DNA of 40,708 nt from Burkholderiales bacterium. Its GTDB lineage: Bacteria > Pseudomonadota > Gammaproteobacteria > Burkholderiales > Burkholderiaceae_C. The stretch spans positions 1 through 40,708 of the forward strand of contig JAGWTU010000049.1 of the NCBI GenBank assembly GCA_028868825.1. The letters are read 5' to 3'. Shown piece after piece: positions 22,806 through 33,456 of the stretch (position 1 is the stretch's first letter; every line of letters begins with the position of its first letter). The position numbers and the translations under genes were made by a program. Under the pieces are notes generated by a model, which made no database searches, was not told the origin of the DNA, and saw nothing but the letters and a program-made list of their open reading frames with translations.

Positions 22806-23831
22806 TCAGGCGGCGGCGCCGATCGTCGCGCCGCGGTTGCGCAGCGTGACGATGCGCACCTCCAGCGCCGGGTCGACGGCGCCGGCATGCGCCGCGGCGT
22901 CGAGCAGATGACGCCCGACGGCGGCGCTCGGGACGAAGGCGAATCCGGTCGGCCCCCAGGAGCTCTGGCCGACGCCGACGCCGTCGCCGGCGGCGTCGCG
23001 CAGCCAGCGCATCAGGCGGCCGACGGCCGGGCTGGTCCAGGGGCTGCCGCCCTGGGCGGGCGCGAAATGCTCGCCGAGCAGCGACTGGATGGCGTTCACG
23101 CCGGCGGCGAAATCGGTGAAATCGCCGCCCGCGACGCCCGGCAGCACGCGCATCAACACCTGGTGGCAGAGATCGGCGGCGGCAGTGCGCGGCAACGGCG
23201 GCAGCGTCGCGATCGCTGCGCGCTCCTCGGCACCCGAGAGGCCGCGGTGGCGCGCATCGAGTGCGACGACGACGCGCCAGGCGGCCGGCGGCTCGACGCG
23301 TGCCAGCACCGGCGCGCTCGCGCCCGTGCCGCCGGGGCCGCCGTCGACGAGCAGCCCGCCGGCGTCGAAGCCGGCGATGCCGATGCCCGAGCGCAGGCCG
23401 CGCCCGAGCCAGCCGGCCAGCGTCGGCGTGTCGGCCTCGATGCCATGCCAGCGCACGAAGGCGCTGGCGAGCGCGAGCGCGAGCTGCGTCCCCGAGCCCA
23501 GCCCCGCATGCGCCGGCAACGTGCGGCGCAGCCGCAGGGTCAGCGCCTGCGGCCGCCCGCTGCGCAGCCGCAGCTGCTGCAGCCAGCCGGCGAGGCGGTC
23601 GAACTCGGCCGCGCCGGCGGGCTCGTCGGATTCGTAGCGGTCCTCGGCCCCGGGCGCCGCGGCGATCTCGAGATCGGTCTCGAAACCGTCGATGACGACG
23701 CCCAGGCTGCCGAAGCGGCGACCCAGCGTCGCGGCGGGATCGAGAAAGCCCAGGTGCAGGCGGGCGGGCGCGCGCACCGCGACGCGCAGCCCGTTATCAG
23801 CGCGGGAACGCGGCGGCGACAAGGTGGTCAT
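22806..23831 (-). CDS. mptG: Beta-ribofuranosylaminobenzene 5'-phosphate synthase (beta-RFAP synthase)
   Basis: The 341-residue protein is of the GHMP-kinase fold: RAPARLHLGFLDP at the N-terminus, the LPAHAGLGSGTQLALALA motif, GIGIAGFDAGGLLVDGG, and a C-terminal GVGVGQSSWGPTGFAFV block. Beta-RFAP synthase joins PRPP and 4-hydroxybenzoate (or p-aminobenzoate) with loss of CO2, the first committed step of methanopterin synthesis. It is the first gene of a six-gene minus-strand operon (mptG, mtdB, ATP-grasp, mch, ATP-grasp, CitG-like), followed by fae. A sigma-54 promoter match lies 34 bases before its ATG. Confidence 0.93.
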   Translation of the reverse strand: MTTLSPPRSRADNGLRVAVRAPARLHLGFLDPAATLGRRFGSLGVVIDGFETDLEIAAAPGAEDRYESDEPAGAAEFDRLAGWLQQLRLRSGRPQALTLRLRRTLPAHAGLGSGTQLALALASAFVRWHGIEADTPTLAGWLGRGLRSGIGIAGFDAGGLLVDGGPGGTGASAPVLARVEPPAAWRVVVALDARHRGLSGAEERAAIATLPPLPRTAAADLCHQVLMRVLPGVAGGDFTDFAAGVNAIQSLLGEHFAPAQGGSPWTSPAVGRLMRWLRDAAGDGVGVGQSSWGPTGFAFVPSAAVGRHLLDAAAHAGAVDPALEVRIVTLRNRGATIGAAA

Positions 23832-23864
23832 CGGTAGGGAATCGGCTGAGCATGGGGCTGCACA

Positions 23865-23880
23865 AGCAAGGCCCGTTCCG
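23865..23880 (-). promoter_or_regulatory. Sigma-54 (-24/-12) promoter of the mptG-mtdB-mch operon
   Basis: On the minus strand CGGAACG-GGCC-TTGCT matches TGGCACG-N4-TTGCW at 10 of 12 defined positions with exact GG-N10-GC spacing. Transcription would start near 23853, about 20 bases before the mptG ATG. Upstream lie two small inverted repeats: TCCGGC-TGT-GCCGGA (23905-23919) and GACAG-T-CTGTC (23925-23935). Confidence 0.6.
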
Positions 23881-23904
23881 CCATCTTGCAGCCGCGGCAG
23901 GCGG

Positions 23905-23935
23905 TCCGGCTGTGCCGGAGCGGGGACAGTCTGTC
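23905..23935. repeat. Two adjacent inverted repeats upstream of mptG
   Basis: TCCGGC-TGT-GCCGGA (23905-23919) and GACAG-T-CTGTC (23925-23935) are perfect. They sit 25-70 bases upstream of the sigma-54 element and downstream of the carbinolamine dehydratase stop. Activator sites or a terminator stem are both possible; no T tract is present. Confidence 0.4.
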
Positions 23936-23970
23936 AGCGCAGCGTGCCGGGTACCGTGCGCCGCGATCGC

Positions 23971-24360
23971 TCAGTCGTACTTCAGGTACTTGAAGCGCGG
24001 ATCGTCGGGCGTGCCCTCCAGCGCCGAGCCTTCCTCGCGCCCCGGCTGCCACAGCACGACCTCCTCGATCTTGCGCGCGAGCTCGAAATCCTTGGCCGTC
24101 ACGCCCTTGGCCGCGTGGTTCATCAGCTTGACGGTGACGAATGCGTACGAGACCGTCAGATCCGGATGGTGCCAGGCGGCCTCGGCGAGGTGGCCGACGG
24201 TGTTGACGACCATCAACGTCGCCTTCCAGCCGCTCGTCTTGTACTTGCGGCGGATCCAGCCGCCTTCGTAGGTCCAGGCCGGAAGTTCGGCGCGCAATCG
24301 CGCCTCGATCTCGGCTTCGGTGTAGACCTCGTCGGTGTTCTTGCCATGCCATTGCGTCAT
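23971..24360 (-). CDS. Pterin-4a-carbinolamine dehydratase
   Basis: The 129-residue protein is a PCD/DCoH-type dehydratase, with WTYEGGWIRRKYK and the active-site motif AAWHHPDLTVSYAFVTVKL. It is slightly longer than the roughly 100-residue core through a C-terminal tail ending DPRFKYLKYD. Usually it dehydrates 4a-hydroxytetrahydrobiopterin for phenylalanine hydroxylase; no such hydroxylase is visible here. Its placement between methanopterin and formate dehydrogenase genes suggests repair of oxidised H4MPT or a role in molybdopterin-related chemistry (inference). It lies 39 bases after the regulator gene on the same strand. Confidence 0.88.
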   Translation of the reverse strand: MTQWHGKNTDEVYTEAEIEARLRAELPAWTYEGGWIRRKYKTSGWKATLMVVNTVGHLAEAAWHHPDLTVSYAFVTVKLMNHAAKGVTAKDFELARKIEEVVLWQPGREEGSALEGTPDDPRFKYLKYD

Positions 24361-24399
24361 GCGATGCTCCCGGATCTTGCCCGACCACGGCGCGCATGC

Positions 24400-25482
24400 T
24401 CAGACCTCGGTTTCCAGGGTCGGATAGGCCACCTTCAACGGCACCGCGGCGCCGGTCGCCGCGGGGTCGTAGCCGGGCAGACTCGCCAGCGTAGCCCGGA
24501 ATGCCGGATCGCGCAGCGCCGCGAGCACGGCCTGCACGGCCGGCGTGGCCATCACGTCGTCGCGACAGAGCAGGAAATAGCGCTCGGTGGCCACGGGAAC
24601 GAAGTCGAGCTTGAAATGGCGCGCCGGCGGTTCGAGCCCGAAACCGACATCGGCCATGCCACTGGCGACATAGGCCGCCACCGCGGCATGCGTGTACTCG
24701 CCCTGCTCGAAACCGGCGATGGCCGTCGACGCAATGCCCTGCGCGCGCAACAGGCCTTCGAGCAACAGCCGCGTGCCGGAGCCGGGCTCGCGGTTGATGA
24801 AGCGCAGGTGCGGCCGCACGAGGTCGGCCAGCGCGTAGACCTCCTTCGGATTGCCGGGCCTGACCATCAGCCCCTGGCGCCGCGTCGCGATGTCGACCAG
24901 CGTCAATTCCATGCCTTGCAGCCAGCGCCGGTAATGGGCGAGCGCCACCGCTTCCATCGGCCCGATCGGGATGTGCAGCCCCGCGACATCGCAGGCGCCC
25001 TCGCGCAGCGCCGCCGCGGCGGCCGAACTGCTGGCGTAATTGAAGCCCAGCTTCAGGCCGTCCAGGGTCAGGCGTTCGATCAGCCTTTCGATCGCGAAAC
25101 CATGGCTGGCGTGGATGCGCAGCGCATTCGGCGCTTCGCTGAGCGCCGCGCTCAATTCCTCGGCGAGTTCAGACGACAGGCTTTCGAGCGACGGTTTCAG
25201 CCGCGCGTTGATGCGCTTGTCGGCCCAGACGATGCGGGCGCCCAGCGGCGTCAGCGTCGATCCGCGACCGCGTTCCATCAGCAGCAATTGCGCCTGGAAT
25301 TGCTGCTCGCCCAGACGCACGAGGTCCCAGGCGCGGCGGTACGACAGACCGAGGGCACGCGCCGCAAGCAGCAGGCTGCCGCGCTCGGAGACCTGCACCA
25401 GCAATTCGATGAGCCGCGCCGGCAGCGGCGGGCCTTCGGGGTCCTGGATCGTCCAGACCGGGCGGATCGAGACCTGTTTCAT
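24400..25482 (-). CDS. fdsR: ModE-like/periplasmic-binding-domain regulator, FdsR-like
   Basis: The roughly 360-residue protein has an N-terminal ModE/LysR-type winged helix (about residues 20-110, with GSLLLAARALGLSYRRAWDLV as the recognition region). Its C-terminal domain is of the molybdate/PBP-like class (FINREPGSGTRLLLEGLL, DVGFGLEPPARHFKL). Such one-component regulators stand next to formate dehydrogenase operons; in Cupriavidus the divergent fdsR controls fdsGBACD. The ligand may be molybdate, tungstate or formate; this is not visible from sequence. I chose ATG 25482; a GTG at 25494 is possible. It is transcribed divergently from fdsG across about 147 bases. Confidence 0.82.
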   Translation of the reverse strand: MKQVSIRPVWTIQDPEGPPLPARLIELLVQVSERGSLLLAARALGLSYRRAWDLVRLGEQQFQAQLLLMERGRGSTLTPLGARIVWADKRINARLKPSLESLSSELAEELSAALSEAPNALRIHASHGFAIERLIERLTLDGLKLGFNYASSSAAAAALREGACDVAGLHIPIGPMEAVALAHYRRWLQGMELTLVDIATRRQGLMVRPGNPKEVYALADLVRPHLRFINREPGSGTRLLLEGLLRAQGIASTAIAGFEQGEYTHAAVAAYVASGMADVGFGLEPPARHFKLDFVPVATERYFLLCRDDVMATPAVQAVLAALRDPAFRATLASLPGYDPAATGAAVPLKVAYPTLETEV

Positions 25483-25629
25483 CGGGGTTCGCACTTAGGA
25501 AGCGAACTGCCATTGCACCGGCCCTTCGGCTTCATATTGCACGGCAGGCCATTCATCGCAAACATCGCCGGGTCGAAATTCATCGGCGCATTCTCCACCG
25601 CCCTGGTGCAGGCGCCCGCAGCAAGCATC

Positions 25630-26088
25630 ATGTCGAACGTCCCAGGCTCCACGCACGAGGTCGCCGCCGGCGAACTGCTGCCGATGTTGCACGCGATCCA
25701 GGACGAACTCGGCTACGTGCCGCCGGATCGCGTGCCGGCAATCGCCGCGGCGCTGAATCTCTCGCGCGCCGAGGTTCACGGGGTGCTGAGCTACTACCAT
25801 TTCTTCCGCGACCAGGCGCCCGGCCGCCATGTCGTCCAGGTCTGCCGTGCCGAGGCCTGCCAGGCCTGCGGCGGCGACGAACTGCTGGCGCATGTCGAGC
25901 GCCGGCTCGGCTGCAAAGCCGGCACCACGCGGAGCGACGGCGCCGTCACCGTCGAGGACGTCTACTGCCTTGGCCTGTGCGCCTCGGCGCCGGCGATCCA
26001 GGTCGGCGAGCGGCTGCACGCGCGCGTCAGCGCCGAACGCTTCGACCGCATCGCCCAGGCGTTGGAGTGGCTGGAGTTGCCGCGATGA
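25630..26088 (+). CDS. fdsG: NAD-dependent formate dehydrogenase gamma subunit
   Basis: The 152-residue NuoE-like subunit has a helical N-terminal part (LLPMLHAIQDELGYVPPD, LNLSRAEVHGVLSYYHFFR) and a thioredoxin-like 2Fe-2S domain. Cysteines lie in CRAEACQACG and YCLGLCAS. It passes electrons between FdsA and the FdsB flavin subunit. No clear Shine-Dalgarno precedes the ATG at 25630, and the protein is slightly shorter than usual at the N-terminus, so an upstream alternative start cannot be excluded. Its TGA overlaps the fdsB ATG. Confidence 0.92.
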   Translation: MSNVPGSTHEVAAGELLPMLHAIQDELGYVPPDRVPAIAAALNLSRAEVHGVLSYYHFFRDQAPGRHVVQVCRAEACQACGGDELLAHVERRLGCKAGTTRSDGAVTVEDVYCLGLCASAPAIQVGERLHARVSAERFDRIAQALEWLELPR

Positions 26089-27644
26089 GCGCCACCCGCA
26101 TCTACGTGCCGCGCGATTCGGCCGCGCTGGCCGCCGGCGCCGACGAGACGGCCGCCGCGATCGCCGCCGAGTGCGCGCGCCGCGCGCTGGCGGTCGAGAT
26201 CGTGCGCAACGGCTCGCGCGGGTTGTTCTGGCTCGAACCGCTGATCGAGGTCGAGACGACGCGCGGCCGCGTCGCCTACGGCCCGGTGCAGGCGGAAGAC
26301 GTGCCCGGACTGCTCGCCGCCGGCTTGCTCGACGGCGCAACGCACGGACTCGGCCACGGGCCGATCGACGCCATCCCCTATCTCGCGCGCCAGGAGCGCC
26401 TGACCTTCGCCCGCATGGGCGTCACCGACCCGCTCTCGCTCGCCGACTACGCGGCGCACGAAGGCTGGGCCGGCCTGGCGCAGGCGCTGCGCATGGACGG
26501 GGCCGCCATCGTCCAGCGGGTGGTCGATGCCGGGCTGCGCGGTCGCGGCGGCGCCGCGTTTCCGGCCGGCATCAAATGGCGCACCGTGCAGCAGGCGCCC
26601 GCGGCGCAGAAATACATCGTCTGCAACGCCGACGAGGGCGATTCGGGCACCTATTCCGATCGCATGACGATGGAGGGCGATCCTTACATGCTGATCGAGG
26701 GCATGGCGATCGCCGGCCTCGCGGTCGGGGCGACGCGCGGCTATCTCTACATCCGCTCGGAATATCCGCACGCCGTCGCCGTGATGCGCGAGGCGATCGC
26801 CCGCGCCACCGCCGACGGCTACCTCGGACGCGATGTCTGCGGCAGCGGACGCGCCTTCGAGATCGAGGTCCGCAAGGCTGCCGGCGCCTATGTCTGCGGC
26901 GAGGAGACGGCGATGCTCGAAAGCATCGAGGGCCGGCGCGGCGTGGTGCGCGCGAAGCCGCCGTTGCCGGCCATCGAGGGGCTGTTCGGCCGCCCGACCG
27001 TCATCAACAACGTCATCAGCCTGGCCAGCGTGCCGCTGATCCTGGCGCGCGGCGCGGCTTTCTATCGCGATTACGGCATGGGCCGTTCACGCGGCACCCT
27101 GCCCTTCCAATTGGCCGGCAACGTGAAATACGCGGGGCTGATCGAAAAGGCCTTCGGCGTCACGCTGCGCGAACTGGTGTTCGATTTCGGCGGCGGCACG
27201 CGCAGCGGCCGGCCGGTGAAGGCGATCCAGGTCGGTGGCCCGCTCGGCGCCTACGTCCCCGAGTCGCAATGGGAGCTGCCGCTGGATTACGAGGCCTATG
27301 CGGCCATCGGCGCCGTCGTCGGCCATGGCGGCATCGTCGTCCACGACGACACGGCCGATATGTCCAAGCTCGCGCGCTATGCGATGGCGTTCTGCGCCCA
27401 TGAGAGCTGCGGCAAATGCACGCCATGCCGCATCGGTTCGACGCGCGGCGTCGAGGTCATCGACCGCATGAGCGCGAACCACAACCGGCCGCAGCAGGTG
27501 CGGCTGCTGCGCGATCTCTGCGACACGATGCTCCACGGCAGCCTGTGCGCGATGGGCGGCATGACGCCTTATCCGGTGCTCTCGGCGCTGAACCATTACC
27601 CCGCCGACTTCGGCCTGGCGCCGCCCGATCAGCAGGCGGCCTGA
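26085..27644 (+). CDS. fdsB: NAD-dependent formate dehydrogenase beta subunit (FMN/NAD)
   Basis: The 519-residue NuoF-like subunit has an N-terminal thioredoxin-like part, then the FMN/NADH site (GLRGRGGAAFPAGIKW, CNADEGDSGTYSDR, YVCGEETAMLESIEG) and a 4Fe-4S site ESCGKCTPCRIG with a later Cys. It reduces NAD with electrons from formate. The ATG at 26085 overlaps fdsG by four bases; fdsA follows after 11 bases. Confidence 0.95.
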   Translation: MSATRIYVPRDSAALAAGADETAAAIAAECARRALAVEIVRNGSRGLFWLEPLIEVETTRGRVAYGPVQAEDVPGLLAAGLLDGATHGLGHGPIDAIPYLARQERLTFARMGVTDPLSLADYAAHEGWAGLAQALRMDGAAIVQRVVDAGLRGRGGAAFPAGIKWRTVQQAPAAQKYIVCNADEGDSGTYSDRMTMEGDPYMLIEGMAIAGLAVGATRGYLYIRSEYPHAVAVMREAIARATADGYLGRDVCGSGRAFEIEVRKAAGAYVCGEETAMLESIEGRRGVVRAKPPLPAIEGLFGRPTVINNVISLASVPLILARGAAFYRDYGMGRSRGTLPFQLAGNVKYAGLIEKAFGVTLRELVFDFGGGTRSGRPVKAIQVGGPLGAYVPESQWELPLDYEAYAAIGAVVGHGGIVVHDDTADMSKLARYAMAFCAHESCGKCTPCRIGSTRGVEVIDRMSANHNRPQQVRLLRDLCDTMLHGSLCAMGGMTPYPVLSALNHYPADFGLAPPDQQAA

Positions 27645-27655
27645 GGAACATCACC

Positions 27656-30544
27656 ATGGGCAAGGACATCCCGATCGAAATCGACCATGGCACGCCGGCG
27701 CGAACATCCGCGCAGACCGTCACGCTGACCATCGACGGCCAGCCAGTCGCCGTGCCCAAGGGCACCTCGCTGATGCGCGCCGCGGTCGACGCCGGCGTCC
27801 GGGTGCCCAAGCTCTGCGCGACCGACAGCCTCGAGCCCTTCGGGTCGTGCCGGCTGTGCCTGGTCGAGATCGAGGGTCGCAAGGGCTACCCGGCATCGTG
27901 CACGACGCCAGCCGAGAACGGCATGGTCGTGCGCACGCAGACGCCCAAGCTGCAGGAACTGCGCAAGGGCGTGATGGAGCTCTACATCAGCGACCACCCG
28001 CTGGACTGCCTGACCTGCAGTGCCAACGGCGCTTGCGAACTCCAGGACATGGCCGGCGTCACCGGACTGCGCGAGGTGCGCTACGGCGTCGGCGCGGCCG
28101 CCGGCGCGCACCATCTCGATTCGAAGAAAGACGAATCGAATCCGTATTTCACCTACGACCCGAGCAAGTGCATCGTCTGCAATCGCTGCGTGCGCGCCTG
28201 CGAGGAGACCCAGGGCACCTTCGCGCTGACGATCAGCGGCCGCGGCTTCGACAGCCGCGTCTCGGCGGGCCAGGACCAGCCTTTCATGGCGAGCGACTGC
28301 GTCAGCTGCGGCGCCTGCGTCCAGGCCTGCCCGACGGCGACGCTGCAGGAGAAATCGGTCATCGAGCTCGGCCAGGCCGAGCACAGCGCGATCACGACCT
28401 GCGCCTATTGCGGCGTCGGCTGCGGCTTCAAGGCCGAGATGAAGGGCAACACCGTCGTGCGCATGGTGCCGTGGAAGGACGGCAAGGCCAACGAGGGCCA
28501 TTCCTGCGTCAAGGGGCGCTTCGCCTGGGGCTATGCGACACACAGGGACCGCATCACCAAGCCGATGATCCGCGCGCGCATCACCGATCCCTGGCGCGAG
28601 GTCGGCTGGGACGAGGCGATCGGCCATGCGGCGAGCGAGTTCAAGCGCATCCAGGCCGAACATGGCCGCGATGCCGTCGGCGGCATCACCTCGAGCCGCT
28701 GCACGAACGAGGAGGTCTACCTCGTCCAGAAGCTGATCCGCGCCGCCTTCGGCAACAACAACGTCGACACCTGCGCGCGCGTCTGCCATTCGCCGACCGG
28801 CTACGGCATGGGCCAGACCTTCGGCACCTCGGCCGGGACGCAGACATTCAAGTCGGTCGAGCAGGCCGACGTGATCCTGGTCATCGGCGCGAACCCGACC
28901 GATGCGCATCCGGTGTTCGCCTCGCGCATGAAGCGGCGGCTGCGCGAGGGCGCGCGACTCGTCGTCGTCGATCCGCGCAGGATCGAGCTCGTGCGGACGC
29001 CGCATGTGCGCGCCGAGCACCATCTGGCGCTGCGGCCGGGCACCAACGTCGCGATGATCACGGCGCTGGCCCATGTCGTCGTCACCGAGGGCCTCGTCGA
29101 CGAGGCCTATGTCGCCGCGCGCTGCGACACCAGGAGCTTCAGCGAATGGCGCGAATTCGTCGCCCGGCCCGAGCACTCGCCCGAGGCCTTCGAAACGGTC
29201 ACCGGCGTGCCCGCGGCCGAGGTGCGCGCCGCCGCGCGGCTGTACGCGGCGGGGCCGAATTCGGCGATCTATTACGGCCTCGGCGTGACCGAACATGCGC
29301 AGGGATCGACGATGGTCATCGGCATCGCCAACCTCGCGATGGCCTGCGGCATGGTCGGCCGCGAGGGCGTCGGCGTGAACCCGTTGCGCGGCCAGAACAA
29401 TGTCCAGGGCAGTTGCGACATGGGCAGCTTCCCGCATGAACTGCCGGGTTACCGCCATGTCTCCGACACCACCGTGCGCAGCCAGTTCGAAGCGGCCTGG
29501 GGCGTGACGATCAGCCCCGAGCCGGGGCTGCGCATCCCGAACATGTTCGACGCCGCGATCGGCGGCAGCTTCAAGGGCCTGTATTGCCAGGGCGAGGACA
29601 TCGTCCAGTCCGACCCCGACACCCAGCATGTGGCAGCGGCGCTGCAGGCGATGGAATGCATCGTCGTGCAGGACATCTTCCTCAACGAGACCGCCAAATA
29701 CGCCCATGTGCTGCTGCCGGGCAGCAGCTTCCTCGAAAAGGACGGCACGTTCACGAATGCCGAGCGGCGCATCTCGCGCGTGACCCGTGTCATGCCGCCG
29801 CTGGCCGGACTCGGCGACTGGGAGGTGACGATGAAGCTCAGCAAGGCGCTGGGCTACCCGATGCATTACGACCACCCCGAGCAGATCATGCAGGAGATCG
29901 CCGCGCTGACGCCGACCTTTGCCGGCGTCAGCTACGCGAAGATCGAACGGCTGGGCAGCGTGCAATGGCCTTGCAACGACGACACCGAGGAGGCCGGCAC
30001 CGCGACGATGCACAAGGACCACTTCGTGCGCGGCAAGGGCCGCTTCTTCATCACGCAATATGTCGCGAGCCTCGAGAAGGTGACGCGCAAATTCCCGTTG
30101 CTGCTGACGACCGGACGCATCCTCTCGCAATACAACGTCGGCGCACAGACGCGGCGCACGCCCAACAACCGGTGGCACGACGAGGACCGGCTCGAGATCC
30201 ATGCCCACGATGCCGAGGAGCGCGGCATCGCCGACGGCGACTGGGTCGGCATCGCCAGCCGCGCCGGCCAGACGGTGCTGCGCGCGCGCATCAGCGACCG
30301 CATGCAGCCGGGCGTCGTCTACACGACCTTCCATTTCCCCGAGTCCGGCGCCAACGTCATCACCACCGACAGCTCCGACTGGGCCACCAACTGCCCGGAA
30401 TACAAGGTCACCGCGGTGTCCGTGACGAAGGTGATGCAGCCCTCGCAATGGCAGCGCGAATTCGAGGCCTTCAACCGCAGCCAGCTCGACTTGCTGGCCC
30501 TTGCGCGCAGCGACGCCACGGCCACCGAGGCGGGCGGGACATGA
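27656..30544 (+). CDS. fdsA: NAD-dependent formate dehydrogenase alpha subunit (molybdenum catalytic)
   Basis: The 962-residue catalytic subunit has an N-terminal 2Fe-2S ferredoxin domain (CATDSLEPFGSCRLC), a His/Cys cluster region, and two 4Fe-4S sites (CIVCNRCVRAC and CVSCGACVQACP). The bis-MGD domain begins with CAYCGVGCGF. The molybdenum ligand is Cys377, followed by His378, in the motif CARVCHSPTGYG; a Sec codon is not used. It oxidises formate to CO2 in the cytoplasm, the last step of the pathway in this window. Start ATG at 27656 is 11 bases after fdsB; the stop overlaps the fdhD start (ATGA). Confidence 0.96.
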   Translation: MGKDIPIEIDHGTPARTSAQTVTLTIDGQPVAVPKGTSLMRAAVDAGVRVPKLCATDSLEPFGSCRLCLVEIEGRKGYPASCTTPAENGMVVRTQTPKLQELRKGVMELYISDHPLDCLTCSANGACELQDMAGVTGLREVRYGVGAAAGAHHLDSKKDESNPYFTYDPSKCIVCNRCVRACEETQGTFALTISGRGFDSRVSAGQDQPFMASDCVSCGACVQACPTATLQEKSVIELGQAEHSAITTCAYCGVGCGFKAEMKGNTVVRMVPWKDGKANEGHSCVKGRFAWGYATHRDRITKPMIRARITDPWREVGWDEAIGHAASEFKRIQAEHGRDAVGGITSSRCTNEEVYLVQKLIRAAFGNNNVDTCARVCHSPTGYGMGQTFGTSAGTQTFKSVEQADVILVIGANPTDAHPVFASRMKRRLREGARLVVVDPRRIELVRTPHVRAEHHLALRPGTNVAMITALAHVVVTEGLVDEAYVAARCDTRSFSEWREFVARPEHSPEAFETVTGVPAAEVRAAARLYAAGPNSAIYYGLGVTEHAQGSTMVIGIANLAMACGMVGREGVGVNPLRGQNNVQGSCDMGSFPHELPGYRHVSDTTVRSQFEAAWGVTISPEPGLRIPNMFDAAIGGSFKGLYCQGEDIVQSDPDTQHVAAALQAMECIVVQDIFLNETAKYAHVLLPGSSFLEKDGTFTNAERRISRVTRVMPPLAGLGDWEVTMKLSKALGYPMHYDHPEQIMQEIAALTPTFAGVSYAKIERLGSVQWPCNDDTEEAGTATMHKDHFVRGKGRFFITQYVASLEKVTRKFPLLLTTGRILSQYNVGAQTRRTPNNRWHDEDRLEIHAHDAEERGIADGDWVGIASRAGQTVLRARISDRMQPGVVYTTFHFPESGANVITTDSSDWATNCPEYKVTAVSVTKVMQPSQWQREFEAFNRSQLDLLALARSDATATEAGGT

Positions 30545-31407
30545 GACCCGGCGACGCGGTCCTGCTGCCCGCCGGCGTCTGCGACGTGCGCGTCACCGCC
30601 TGGCGCGGCGCGCAGGCCCGCGAGCAGGCCGACTGGCTCGCCGACGAGGTGCCGGTGGCGTTGGTCTTCAACGGCATCTCGCATGCGGTGATGCTCGCGA
30701 GCCCGGCCGATCTCGACGATTTCGCGCTCGGCTTCGGCATCACCGAGGGATTGCTCGCCGATGCGGGCGAGCTCTACGGCGTCGAGACCTGCGAGACGCC
30801 GGCCGGCATCGAACTGCATCTGACGGTCGCCGCGGCCTGCGAGTGGCGCCTCAGGCAGCGCCGCCGCAACCTCGCCGGCCGCACCGGCTGCGGCCTGTGC
30901 GGCACCGACAGCCTGGGCCAGGTGCGGCGCGAACTGCCGCGCGCACCGGCGCGTCGGCTGGCGCCACAGGCGCTGGCGCGCGCGCAGCGCGAGCTGCGGT
31001 TGTCGCAGGGCGTGCAGCAGCTCACCGGCGCGACCCATGCGGCCGCCTGGTGCGCGCTCGACGGCGCCGTGGCGCTCGTGCGCGAGGACATCGGACGCCA
31101 CAACGCGCTCGACAAGCTCGTCGGCGCGCTGATCCGCGCCGGCACCGCGGTCGCCGACGGCTTCATCTGCATCACCAGCCGGGCCAGCTTCGAGATGGTC
31201 CAGAAGACGGCGCTGGCCGGGGTCGGCGCGCTCGCCGCCGTCTCGGCGCCGACGGCGCTGGCCGTGGAGACGGCGCGGCAATGCGGTGTCGCGCTGGCCG
31301 GCTTCGTGCGCGGCGACGACCTGGTCGTCTACACCTACCCCGAACGATTCGGTTTCCAGGGCGACGCGACCGGCGCCTTCGGCACGAGGCCCGACGATGG
31401 ACATTGA
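30541..31407 (+). CDS. fdhD: Formate dehydrogenase accessory sulfurtransferase FdhD (FdsC)
   Basis: The 288-residue protein has the FdhD signatures: ADEVPVALVFNG, DLDDFALGFGITEGLL, the RTGCGLCGTDSLGQ loop with the CxxC pair, REDIGRHNALDKLVG and SRASFEMVQKTALAG. It transfers sulfur to the bis-MGD cofactor so the catalytic subunit becomes active. In the fds operons of Cupriavidus it is called FdsC, and the gene order GBA-C-D is the same here. It starts in the fdsA stop and overlaps the fdsD start by 11 bases. Confidence 0.95.
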   Translation: MRPGDAVLLPAGVCDVRVTAWRGAQAREQADWLADEVPVALVFNGISHAVMLASPADLDDFALGFGITEGLLADAGELYGVETCETPAGIELHLTVAAACEWRLRQRRRNLAGRTGCGLCGTDSLGQVRRELPRAPARRLAPQALARAQRELRLSQGVQQLTGATHAAAWCALDGAVALVREDIGRHNALDKLVGALIRAGTAVADGFICITSRASFEMVQKTALAGVGALAAVSAPTALAVETARQCGVALAGFVRGDDLVVYTYPERFGFQGDATGAFGTRPDDGH

Positions 31408-31633
31408 GAACCTGGTGCTGATGGCCAACCGCATCGGCGAGTTCTTCGAGGCCATGCCCGACCGCGAAGAAGCCCGGCGGGAGATCGCCGCCCACCTGCG
31501 CAAGTTCTGGGAGCCGCGCATGCGACGCGAACTGCTGGCGCACCTCGACGCCGGCGGCGCCGGGCTGCTGCCCATCGTCGGCGCGGCGCTGGTCGAGCAT
31601 CGCGCGGCGCTGGCCCCGCTGACCACCGCCTGA
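31397..31633 (+). CDS. fdsD: Formate dehydrogenase delta subunit
   Basis: The 78-residue helical protein begins ENLVLMANRIGEFFEAMPDREEA and contains IAAHLRKFWEPRMRRELLAHL, the usual pattern of FdsD. It stabilises the molybdenum subunit or helps cofactor insertion. The ATG at 31397 lies inside the end of fdhD (11-base overlap). It is the last gene of the fds operon. Confidence 0.93.
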   Translation: MDIENLVLMANRIGEFFEAMPDREEARREIAAHLRKFWEPRMRRELLAHLDAGGAGLLPIVGAALVEHRAALAPLTTA

Positions 31634-31708
31634 GTTCAGCCTCGGGCCTCGGGGCCGCCGATTCGGCGTCCTGAAGTCATCGGGCGGGCAACGCCGGCGG
31701 CGCTCCGG

Positions 31709-31714
31709 GATAAT
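31709..31714 (+). promoter_or_regulatory. Possible -10 element of ettA
   Basis: GATAAT stands out in a GC-rich 158-base gap between fdsD and ettA, about 78 bases before the ettA start. I see no good -35 partner. Confidence 0.3.
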
Positions 31715-31791
31715 CGCCCATCCGCCGCCCGTGCGCGGCCGCGTCGCCGTCCGGCGCCGCCACTCCACCTGGACCCACCTCAGAAGCTCCC

Positions 31792-33455
<1,664 letters not shown>

Positions 33456-33456
<1 letters not shown>

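Noticed and set aside
25530..25565. CGG...ATTGCAC as a sigma-54 promoter for fdsG
   Set aside because: The spacing between GG and GC is nine bases instead of ten; a divergent ModE-like regulator already explains control.
27629..30448. Long minus-strand open frame opposite fdsA
   Set aside because: It is the GC-rich antisense shadow of a clearly conserved gene, with repetitive His/Arg/Ala/Asp content and no domain.
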